Source: Patescibacteria group bacterium (GTDB taxonomy: Bacteria > Patescibacteriota > Gracilibacteria > UM-FILTER-43-11). Taken from it: DNA of 52,868 nt. A program made the translations under genes and the position numbers. Shown in pieces: positions 1 to 6,050 of the stretch; within the stretch, counting starts at the first letter, position 1; every line of letters starts with the position of its first letter. The DNA is taken from assembly GCA_018817125.1 (NCBI GenBank), contig JAHIUN010000009.1, positions 1 to 52,868 on the forward strand, read 5' to 3'. The notes under the pieces are model-generated. The model saw only the letters and a list, made by a program, of their open reading frames with translations, ran no database searches and was not told where the DNA came from.

Positions 1-141
1 AAGTTAAAATGATTAAAATTCTAAGCGTGAAGCTGAGAAAACACATTATATTCCCCTTTAAAATAAAAGAAAAACAAAATCGGATTCTTTTTAAGAGCTA
101 GGGTTAGCCCTAAAGGAAAACATGTATTTCATATAACGTTT

Positions 142-153
142 CGGGCTATAAGA
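142..153. repeat. Left inverted end of unit A
   Basis: CGGGCTATAAGA here is the exact reverse complement of 751-762. Just inward, both ends also share a CACAATTA block, but on the left side it is displaced by a palindromic insert of about 50 bp. Confidence 0.6.
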
Positions 154-155
154 AG

Positions 156-201
156 TTGCATGGCGTTATAATTTGCGCGATAGCGCTCCAACGCCGTGCA
201 A
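156..201. repeat. Palindrome downstream of the first lipoprotein gene
   Basis: A 12-bp stem, TTGCATGGCGTT at 156-167 against AACGCCGTGCAA at 190-201 (one mismatch), encloses a second small stem GCGC-GATA-GCGC at 175-186. It lies 3' of the minus-strand lipoprotein gene and could act as a terminator-like hairpin, although there is no U-tract, or as a folded recombination site. A further pair, TATAACG (132-138) and CGTTATA (164-170), overlaps its left side. Apart from these, positions 1-131 hold only a small TAGGG-TTAG-CCCTA hairpin near 100-113 and no gene that I can see. Confidence 0.55.
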
Positions 202-226
202 TTTGGATGAGCGAGCACAATTAGTC

Positions 227-715
227 TTACATCAACCCACCACCTAGAACTTCAAATCCATAACTCTGTATTATCTCAAACATCTTCTCCATCAAATCAT
301 ATCTTTCACAGCCATATTCCTCCTTTTTCTTGTCGCCATCCAAATATTCGAGATTATCGAATTGATGTTCACAATCGATGCTTTCACCATCTCTAAAATA
401 AGGTCCCTGAGTATCACTTGAGTAATATAGAAGGGTCTTATCACTGACTAGGTCTTTAACCATGCCATAATAGTGTCCAGCGGAAGAATTGTTATAGATA
501 TTAAATACTAAGCAAGTATTCAAATCGGTATTGAATGTCGTTTTCATTTGACCTATTTCACTACCGAAATACTTTTCTTGCTTTTTCTCCAATAACTCTT
601 CGCATTTAATAGTTGCCTCGACTAAATCCATTCCTTGTTTTACGTCTGATTTGTTTGAGCAACCGGTTAGTGAAAGTATTACTATTAATATAGGTACTAA
701 TATGATTTTTTTCAT
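227..715 (-). CDS. Small lipoprotein of unknown function
   Basis: A 162-residue protein starting at MKKIILVPILIVILSLTGCS, a classic lipoprotein signal with lipobox LTGC, so it should be diacylated at Cys and tethered to the outside of the membrane. The reading frame is open further up to 784, but that upstream part lies in repeat sequence and lacks a signal, so the ATG at 715 is preferred. The mature part is rich in Asp, Glu and Tyr with a few Cys residues; I recognise no domain. It is the only gene of repeat-bounded unit A and is AT-rich compared with the chromosome to the right, which suggests recent transfer. No Shine-Dalgarno sequence is visible. It could be a cargo or immunity-type protein, but nothing in the sequence proves that. 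Confidence 0.65.
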   Translation of the reverse strand: MKKIILVPILIVILSLTGCSNKSDVKQGMDLVEATIKCEELLEKKQEKYFGSEIGQMKTTFNTDLNTCLVFNIYNNSSAGHYYGMVKDLVSDKTLLYYSSDTQGPYFRDGESIDCEHQFDNLEYLDGDKKKEEYGCERYDLMEKMFEIIQSYGFEVLGGGLM

Positions 716-763
716 GGGTTTGAAGTTTAACTTATAATTGTGCGAGCGAATCTTATAGCCCGT

Positions 764-826
764 GTTGTACGATGTACTGCCCATTTTCCCATCTAAATAT
801 CGTTTTTAGAACATTTTTAACAATTT
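764..826. repeat. Left arm of long split inverted repeat (unit B)
   Basis: Two blocks, 764-787 and 804-826, recur inverted at 2445-2468 and 2388-2410. The outer block matches 22 of 24 bases; the inner block (AGAACATTTTTAACAATTT and flanks) matches 23 of 23. The spacers between blocks differ (16 and 34 bp). The arm ends exactly at the stop codon of the DUF6602-type gene. Confidence 0.8.
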
Positions 827-1585
827 TTATTGCAGCTCATGCAATTTCTTGTCGCTTGGAAACCATAATGCTTTTTCATGTTCAATATACTCTTTGGTAA
901 CAAGATATATTAGATTCGAAACAAAAAATGAGAATGATAGTTTTTTTAGTTCATATAATTTATATTTTGATGGTGTTTCATTCTTATCCAGCCTAATAAA
1001 TAGGTCATCATTTAATGAAACATGATTTACGCAATAAAGATGTACATATATATCTTCTTTTGTAAAATCGCTTATTGACCTGCTTAATGAACTTTTTAAG
1101 CTCGAAGCATTTGCTTTAGTAAAGCCTTCATAAGAGAATATTCCATTAAAGAATGGTTTTGTTGATCCCCTGTTTGCCTTCGCTTGAAAAACGAATTTAC
1201 CCATTTCGTTTGATTTTTTTATAACATTTTCAGGTGTCTGATTTTTTAAATTAGTTTTAACTTCTATTATTCCATTTACTGCTTCTGCACCGATAATGAT
1301 AAAATCACCTTCTGAAAATAATAATGGGTAAGCAGTATCATAAATAATAATGTCTATTTGTTTAGATATTTCATGAGGATCATTCGTACTTTTTCTTTTG
1401 ACCACAAAACCTGTACCTAAAGCAAATTTTTTAGGTAAAAACTTCCTTATAACATTCTTTAATATAGCCTCTTTATATCTTCCTTCCTCTCCCCAATTTG
1501 CTGATCCAATAAGGCTTCTAACCTTATCTTTTATTGCATTTAATTCGTCTGACGTTGATTGGTGAAATTGACTAATATTTTGCAT
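827..1585 (-). CDS. DUF6602-type protein, PD-(D/E)XK nuclease-like fold
   Basis: A 252-residue cytoplasmic protein without signal or membrane segments. The segment from about residue 36 to 112 has the pattern of the DUF6602 family: a helix with KNVIRKFLP, then GTGFVV, then a QIDIIIYD strand and GIIEVKTN. This gives a plausible nuclease-like core of E39, D78, E108 and K110 (D-x(n)-E-x-K). Family members are often found in mobile or defence-associated regions, and their activity is, to my knowledge, uncharacterised. The gene follows the upstream SH3-type lipoprotein with a 6-bp gap, so the two are probably co-transcribed. Both lie between the arms of one inverted repeat, which makes them one module. 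A nuclease role is inferred from the motif only. Confidence 0.65.
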   Translation of the reverse strand: MQNISQFHQSTSDELNAIKDKVRSLIGSANWGEEGRYKEAILKNVIRKFLPKKFALGTGFVVKRKSTNDPHEISKQIDIIIYDTAYPLLFSEGDFIIIGAEAVNGIIEVKTNLKNQTPENVIKKSNEMGKFVFQAKANRGSTKPFFNGIFSYEGFTKANASSLKSSLSRSISDFTKEDIYVHLYCVNHVSLNDDLFIRLDKNETPSKYKLYELKKLSFSFFVSNLIYLVTKEYIEHEKALWFPSDKKLHELQ

Positions 1586-1591
1586 ATTTGT

Positions 1592-2380
1592 TTATAATTT
1601 TTCTAAATCATCATATAAAATCCAACCCGTTTTATTATTGTATTCCAACTCAAGAAAAAGGCCGTCTGAGCTGGCAGCTCCCAGTGTTTTTCCTTCAAAA
1701 ACCTTAAATTCTTCTCCTGCTGGAATTAATTCAATTACATTACAAGATTTCTTGAATGGAACTTTTCTAAAAGCAGTCTCTTTTTTAGTTAGATGAGTGC
1801 CAGCATGGTTTGCGCCTACCACATCTCTCCCCGTTCTATCTACAGAGCCTTCATGACAATTGTGATTGCTAATGCTTCTGAGTTCACCCCAACCATATTC
1901 ACCCTCAAGAATGAATGCGCCATCTACAACAATTGCTTTATGTAATTGGTCTACCCCATACTCTCCACTGCCATCATTAATTCTTTGGGTCTTTATTTCA
2001 CCTTCTTTAAAGTTTTTACCAATATAAATACCATTGTCATCGTAATTGTATAGAACTGATAAAATTCCTAAAATTTTACTATCGTATTCACCAAATTTTA
2101 TTGAATTATTATCACAATCTATATTAATTCTAGCGTCATAATTTAGTGCGTTTTCGGAAATTATAAAAATATAGTCTCCAGTTTTACAATTATTATCAGC
2201 AAAAGAGACTAATCCATTCTTTATTTCACCTACAATATTAATCCCATCATCAATTTCCCCATTGATACTCAATATGGGATTTTTTTCATATTTAAATTGG
2301 AATAAGCTATTAGTTTCTTTTTTTGTAGTAGTGCAACCTGCTAATAATAAAATTGCCATTATTAAAAATATTTTCTTCAT
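1592..2380 (-). CDS. Lipoprotein with C-terminal SH3-like domain
   Basis: A 262-residue protein starting MKKIFLIMAILLLAGCTT, with lipobox LAGC (Cys16), so a surface-tethered lipoprotein. The middle part is beta-rich with many Asn and Asp residues. The last ~50 residues (LIPAGEEFKVFEG through TGWILYDDLEKL) have the look of a bacterial SH3b domain, a wall-binding or protein-binding module. A histidine/glycine-containing stretch around residues 170-195 (HNCHEGS, NHAGTH) may bind metal. It is the first gene of unit B, transcribed away from the recombinase, and an extended -10 promoter lies about 55 bp upstream within the inverted-repeat arm. AT-rich. Function unknown; a surface, toxin-like or receptor role is possible. 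Confidence 0.65.
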   Translation of the reverse strand: MKKIFLIMAILLLAGCTTTKKETNSLFQFKYEKNPILSINGEIDDGINIVGEIKNGLVSFADNNCKTGDYIFIISENALNYDARINIDCDNNSIKFGEYDSKILGILSVLYNYDDNGIYIGKNFKEGEIKTQRINDGSGEYGVDQLHKAIVVDGAFILEGEYGWGELRSISNHNCHEGSVDRTGRDVVGANHAGTHLTKKETAFRKVPFKKSCNVIELIPAGEEFKVFEGKTLGAASSDGLFLELEYNNKTGWILYDDLEKL

Positions 2381-2387
2381 AACTATT

Positions 2388-2468
2388 AAATTGTTAAAAA
2401 TGTTCTAAAAGTACCTTATCCAAAAGTGTGTTAAGTATACCAGAAAAATGGGCAGTATTTCGTACAAC
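2388..2468. repeat. Right arm of long split inverted repeat (unit B)
   Basis: Inverted counterpart of 764-826. It begins 8 bp upstream of the start codon of the SH3-type lipoprotein and contains that gene's probable promoter between its two conserved blocks. If the segment between the arms inverted, this promoter would move with it. Confidence 0.8.
2434..2442 (-). promoter_or_regulatory. Extended -10 promoter for unit B genes
   Basis: On the minus strand this reads TGGTATACT, an extended -10 hexamer (TGn-TATACT), placed about 54 bp upstream of the lipoprotein start. No good -35 is present at 17 bp. Confidence 0.4.
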
Positions 2469-2470
2469 TC

Positions 2471-2566
2471 GTTTCTGTCGGAAGTGTTGTGTCCCTAGCA
2501 TACCAGTTTCTGCATATTGTCGGAACTGTTTGCCGGTTAACAAACACAACATTTATCGACAGAAAG
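2471..2566. repeat. Gene-free inverted repeat beside the recombinase (unit C)
   Basis: TTTCTGTCG-n-TGTTGTGT at 2472-2492 is repeated inverted at 2544-2565, with 51 bp between the arms. It lies about 107 bp upstream of the recombinase start and follows the right arm of unit B by 2 bp. Immediately outside is AAACGTTAGCG (2584-2594), which resembles an integron-type core (GTTRRRY-like). It may be the recombinase's own attachment or control site. Confidence 0.55.
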
Positions 2567-2601
2567 GGAGGTGGGTGGGTATCAAACGTTAGCGAAAAAG
2601 C

Positions 2602-2630
2602 TTGCACTTTTTGTAAAAATAGGTTAAATT
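2602..2630 (+). promoter_or_regulatory. Promoter of the tyrosine recombinase
   Basis: TTGCAC at 2602-2607, a 17-bp spacer and TAAATT at 2625-2630, 43 bp before the ATG. Confidence 0.45.
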
Positions 2631-2672
2631 AACAAGCTCTCTTGAATCAATATTAATTAACGAATATGTAGT

Positions 2673-3491
2673 ATGAATACACAAGATGCCTTAACACGGA
2701 CCAGAAACGAGTTGGTCCTGCGGAATTATAGCCCGAAGACGGTAAAAAGCTATCTGTCATGTCTACGGGAGTATTTGGATTGGGTAAAAATGGATTTTGA
2801 AAGGCCGGATGAGGATATGATCAAGCGTTTTTTGCTGATGAAACAGGAAAGAGGATACGCCCCGCAGACGGTAAACCTCTATCTGAATGCGATTAAGTTT
2901 TATTATTATCAGGTAGTGAGGAATTATTTTAAGCTGGATATTAAATTCGCGAAACGGAGCAAGAAACTGCCGGTGGTTTTAACGAAAGAGGAGATTCTGA
3001 GGATATTGGATTGCATCAGTAACCCGAAGCACCGGTTAATGATGGCGCTGGCGTATAGTTCGGGACTTAGGATAAGCGAGGTGATGAGACTGAAAGCCAA
3101 AGATGTGTTATTGGCGGAGGGGACCCTGCACATCAAAGACGCGAAAGGAAAAAAAGACAGGCTATCAATTTTTTCAGATAAGCTGTTATTGGATTTGGAG
3201 GTCATTGTTTTGAATAAGACACCTAATGATTACTTGTTTGAAAGCGAGCGGGGCGGAAAATTGACCGCAAGGACAGCGGCCAAGATATTCAGAAGTGCAA
3301 AAAAAGAAGCGGGTATCACTAAAGATGCCACGTTCCATAGTTTGCGGCACAGTTTTGCCACGCATTTACTGGAAAACGGGACTGACATACGGTATGTGCA
3401 GTCGTTATTGGGGCATAACAATATCCGTACCACCCAGCTCTATACCCAGGTCACCACGCAGGCGATACGAAAGATAAAAAGTCCGTTTTAA
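2673..3491 (+). CDS. Tyrosine recombinase (XerC/D-like integrase)
   Basis: A 272-residue site-specific recombinase. An N-terminal SAM-like core-binding domain (about residues 3-85, with NYSPKTVKSYLSCL) is followed by the catalytic domain (about 100-270). The active-site set is complete: R133 (GLRISEV), K160 region, H222 and R225 (HSLRHSFATHLL), H248 (LLGHNN) and nucleophile Y257 (TQLYTQV). It forms a 3'-phosphotyrosyl link with DNA and cuts and rejoins two sites. The extra helix typical of integron integrases between motifs II and III is absent, so it is not a classical IntI, although the tail ...KSPF resembles some integron-like enzymes. It is divergent from the repeat-bounded cassettes and converges on guaB with 1 bp between stops. 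Its likely targets are the repeats at 142-2566. Confidence 0.9.
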   Translation: MNTQDALTRTRNELVLRNYSPKTVKSYLSCLREYLDWVKMDFERPDEDMIKRFLLMKQERGYAPQTVNLYLNAIKFYYYQVVRNYFKLDIKFAKRSKKLPVVLTKEEILRILDCISNPKHRLMMALAYSSGLRISEVMRLKAKDVLLAEGTLHIKDAKGKKDRLSIFSDKLLLDLEVIVLNKTPNDYLFESERGGKLTARTAAKIFRSAKKEAGITKDATFHSLRHSFATHLLENGTDIRYVQSLLGHNNIRTTQLYTQVTTQAIRKIKSPF

Positions 3492-3492
3492 T

Positions 3493-4977
3493 TTACTGCC
3501 TCGCTTTATAATTTGGTGCGTCTTTGGTGATCTGGATGTTGTGAGGATGGCTTTCATGCATGCCGGAGGTCGTGATTTCCACAAACCTGGCTTTTTGCTG
3601 GAGAGCAGGAATGTCTTTGCTTCCGCAATAGCCCATGGATGAGCGGAGACCGCCAACGAGCTGGAAGATCTCGTGGGCAACGGGGCCTTTGTACACGATC
3701 TGCCCTTCAATTCCTTCGGGAACGAATTTGGCTTCTTCTTTTACATCGGCTTGTCCGTAACGTTCTTTTCCCCCTGCGCCCATAGCACCCATAGAACCCA
3801 TACCCCGGTAGGCTTTAAACGTTTTTCCCTCGTGGTAAATCAGTTCACCCGGGCTTTCTTTGGTGCCGGCAAACAGGCTTCCGATCATGACCGCGGAGGC
3901 GCCGGCGGCAATGGCTTTAGCCACATCACCGGAATACCGGATACCGCCATCAGCGATGACAGGGATTTTATGCTTTTTGGCTTCTGCAGCACATTCCATC
4001 ACCGCGGATAATTGCGGGACACCGATACCGGTCACTACGCGGGTGGTGCAGATGGAACCGGGGCCGATGCCGATCTTTACCGCGTCCGCGCCGGCTTTAA
4101 CGAGATCGCGCACCGCTTCTTTGGTGGCGATGTTCCCGCCGATCACATCCACTTTTCTATGGTGTTTTTTGATGTATTTGATGGTATCGATCACTCCTTT
4201 GCTGTGGCCATGAGCGGTGTCTACCACCAGTACATCCACACCCGCTTTCACCAGTTTCTCCACCCGCTCTTCCATATCGGCGGCCGGACCGACGGCGCCG
4301 CCGACGCATAGCCGTTTTTCGTTGTCTTTGCAGGCATCAGGGTATTGTTTATTCTTTTCAATGTCCCGGCGGGTGACCAGTGCCCGCAGTTTCATCTCCT
4401 TTTTATTGTTCACGATGATCAGTTTGCTGTGTTTGCTTTCTTCCAGAATGTCATTGGCTTCACTCAGCGTCAGGCCTTCATAAGCCACCAGCAGTTTTTC
4501 CACTTTAGTCATGCGGTCTTTTACCTTGAGCTTACAATGTTTGTGGTAAAAATAATCATTGGCGGTAATTAGCCCCAACAGTTTTCCGTTGGTTTTGCCC
4601 GTGTCGGTTACCGGCACCGCTTTATAACCGTATTTTTCGCGGATGCGGTAGATGTCGTCGATGGTGTCATTAAGTTTGGCGCAGATCGGGTTCTGAATGA
4701 ACCCGTTTTCAAAACGTTTGACCAGATCCACTTCTTCCGCTTGCTGATCCGGGGTCATGTTTTTATGAATGATGCCGATGCCCCCAAAGAGTGCCAGTTC
4801 GATAGCCAGGTCGTGTTCCGTCACGGTGTCCATGGCCGCACTGATCAGTGGGATATTCAGCTTGATGCGTTTTGTCAGATGGGTTTTTACATTCGTTTGA
4901 TTCGGAAGGATTTCCGAATACTGGGGGATCAGCAGGACGTCATCGAAGGTGAGAAAGCGGGGAATATCTTTTGGCAT
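3493..4977 (-). CDS. guaB: IMP dehydrogenase
   Basis: A 494-residue enzyme that oxidises IMP to XMP with NAD+, the committed step of GMP synthesis. The N-terminal barrel motif [12 protein letters not shown] is at residues 10-21; two CBS domains (about 98-205) are inserted in the barrel; the catalytic loop GPGSICTTR has the nucleophile Cys310; [11 protein letters not shown] follows at 341-351; and the mobile flap RGMGSMGAM is at 391-399. Length is normal for bacterial GuaB. The N-terminus [13 protein letters not shown] fits the family start. A strong promoter is visible about 80 bp upstream. It sits alone, converging with the recombinase, and marks the right border of the accessory island. Confidence 0.98.
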   Translation of the reverse strand: MPKDIPRFLTFDDVLLIPQYSEILPNQTNVKTHLTKRIKLNIPLISAAMDTVTEHDLAIELALFGGIGIIHKNMTPDQQAEEVDLVKRFENGFIQNPICAKLNDTIDDIYRIREKYGYKAVPVTDTGKTNGKLLGLITANDYFYHKHCKLKVKDRMTKVEKLLVAYEGLTLSEANDILEESKHSKLIIVNNKKEMKLRALVTRRDIEKNKQYPDACKDNEKRLCVGGAVGPAADMEERVEKLVKAGVDVLVVDTAHGHSKGVIDTIKYIKKHHRKVDVIGGNIATKEAVRDLVKAGADAVKIGIGPGSICTTRVVTGIGVPQLSAVMECAAEAKKHKIPVIADGGIRYSGDVAKAIAAGASAVMIGSLFAGTKESPGELIYHEGKTFKAYRGMGSMGAMGAGGKERYGQADVKEEAKFVPEGIEGQIVYKGPVAHEIFQLVGGLRSSMGYCGSKDIPALQQKARFVEITTSGMHESHPHNIQITKDAPNYKARQ

Positions 4978-5056
4978 AGTGGGTGAAATTTATTTATAAA
5001 AAGGAAGTGGTAGCCCCTACGGGAGGGGGTACAACTTGACAAAAGGATTTTCTACT

Positions 5057-5084
5057 ATTTTACTTATTTTTTTGATAAAGTCAA
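5057..5084 (-). promoter_or_regulatory. Promoter of guaB
   Basis: On the minus strand: TTGACT (5079-5084), 16-bp spacer, TAAAAT (5057-5062). The transcript would carry a leader of roughly 70 nt with a small C-rich/G-rich hairpin around 5013-5030. Confidence 0.6.
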
Positions 5085-5110
5085 GTTTTTTTGAAAAAAG
5101 GGAAAAATCG

Positions 5111-5240
5111 AAGGCAGGAGGAAGGTGGCCCCTCTTAAGATAAGAGGGGAGGAAGGGGTGTTATGATTACACACATTTCCTTCTTCATCTAACCCCTCTT
5201 CCTCTCCCCTTGATCCAAGGGGAGCCGCCGTTCTCCTTCC
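5111..5240. repeat. Large imperfect palindrome between guaB and the LAQTG gene
   Basis: Each arm holds its own perfect hairpin: CCCCTCTTA-aga-TAAGAGGGG at 5130-5150 on the left, CTCCCCTTG-atc-CAAGGGGAG on the right. The two arms are also complementary to each other over about 60 bp (GGAAGGTGGCCCC against its complement). The right end abuts the stop codon of the gene at 5241. It belongs to the architecture seen at many other gaps in this window and may double as a terminator. The rest of the 263-bp gap holds the guaB promoter. Confidence 0.75.
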
Positions 5241-5918
5241 CTATTTCTTTCTTCTCATAGCCAATCCGCCTAAAACGGCGGATCCGATCAGGAGTATCAA
5301 AGCAGGCGCGCCGGTCTGGGCTAATTCCAGCGGAGCGGATAGGCTGAATGCGGACGTGGCAGGGGCGGGAGAAGGTGATGCCGGAGGATAGAGTCCCTCA
5401 GGCCCCATGTAAGTACGGTCATTGTACGGGTCATATACAGGCGCTGGCGGATTAGGGGCTGGCGGTTCCGTGACTTCCGGTGCAGGCACGGGCTCCGGTT
5501 CATCGGCTTCCTCCGCTGTCAGCGGAGTCCGCTCGTCATACGTCAGCATTTCTTCTTCCGTTTTAAAATAGCGTACATTGTAGACAATGGTCTCACCTGC
5601 TGTCAGCCATTGAGGATTATCCGATTCTATCCTGCGAAAAGGATAATAGGAGCTTTTTTGGGCTTCCAGAAAATAAGTTCCTTCGGGCTGGCTGAACACT
5701 TCTCCGCTGGCACCGTTTCTCACAATCGTATTCACCTGTGAAATGCCGCGATGAAGATACCAGTTCCCCACCACGGCTTCTCCTTCCCGGTTAAAGATGT
5801 TGATTTCGACCGTTCCCTGATCGTTTTCTTCAGCCGCGAAACTGCCGAAAGGCAAAAGGGCCGTCAAAAAAAGAGCCAGGATGAAACATTTACTTATTCT
5901 ATACGTTGGCAGAGTCAT
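5241..5918 (-). CDS. Secreted protein with LAQTG sortase-like C-terminal anchor
   Basis: A 225-residue exported protein. A signal peptide (hydrophobic residues about 11-28, ending SFAA) precedes a small beta-rich domain (about 32-125, TVEINIFNREGEAVVGNWYL) resembling a carboxypeptidase-regulatory or SpaA-like fold. A proline-rich linker (about 135-190) follows, and then L199-A-Q-T-G203, a hydrophobic helix and RRKK. That tail has the layout of a sortase sorting signal of the LAxTG kind, though it could equally be a plain C-terminal membrane anchor; no sortase is in the window. It is divergent from the macroglobulin gene, sharing the 132-bp gap, so the two may be regulated together. The fold of the N-terminal domain is a guess. 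Confidence 0.7.
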   Translation of the reverse strand: MTLPTYRISKCFILALFLTALLPFGSFAAEENDQGTVEINIFNREGEAVVGNWYLHRGISQVNTIVRNGASGEVFSQPEGTYFLEAQKSSYYPFRRIESDNPQWLTAGETIVYNVRYFKTEEEMLTYDERTPLTAEEADEPEPVPAPEVTEPPAPNPPAPVYDPYNDRTYMGPEGLYPPASPSPAPATSAFSLSAPLELAQTGAPALILLIGSAVLGGLAMRRKK

Positions 5919-6050
5919 GGGTCTGAAAGTTAATAAATAGGAGATGAATTATCGACTTTGTGTCCAATTTTGTCAATTTTTTGCAAAGTCATCGTGTTTT
6001 TTCCTCCTGTTTATGCTACCATATTCTGGCTTTTCTTAACGATTTTTTCA

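Larger units (their letters stand above)
142..2566. mobile_element. Candidate cassette-like accessory island of inverted-repeat-bounded units
   Basis: Three consecutive units, each bounded by inverted repeats, lie next to each other and next to a tyrosine recombinase. Unit A (142-762) has 12-bp perfect ends and holds one lipoprotein gene. Unit B (764-2468) has long split ends and holds two genes. Unit C (2471-2566) has about 22-bp ends and holds no gene. Units A and B are separated by 1 bp, and B and C by 2 bp. The sequence is visibly more AT-rich than the rest of the window. All genes inside point away from the recombinase, as cassettes do in an integron, but the repeats bound units instead of forming classical attC sites. 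The mobile nature is inferred. Confidence 0.5.

Noticed and set aside
716-772. attC site with GTTAAAC and GTACAAC as outer cores (minus strand)
   Set aside because: The outer boxes fit partly, but inner L boxes do not pair; not convincing without a covariance search.
2673-3491. Classical integron integrase IntI
   Set aside because: The extra helix between catalytic motifs II and III that defines IntI is missing; only a general tyrosine recombinase is supported.
5958-6050. Upstream extension of the macroglobulin reading frame
   Set aside because: The 31 extra residues form an odd second hydrophobic leader; the ATG at 6051 gives a normal basic-plus-helix N-terminus.
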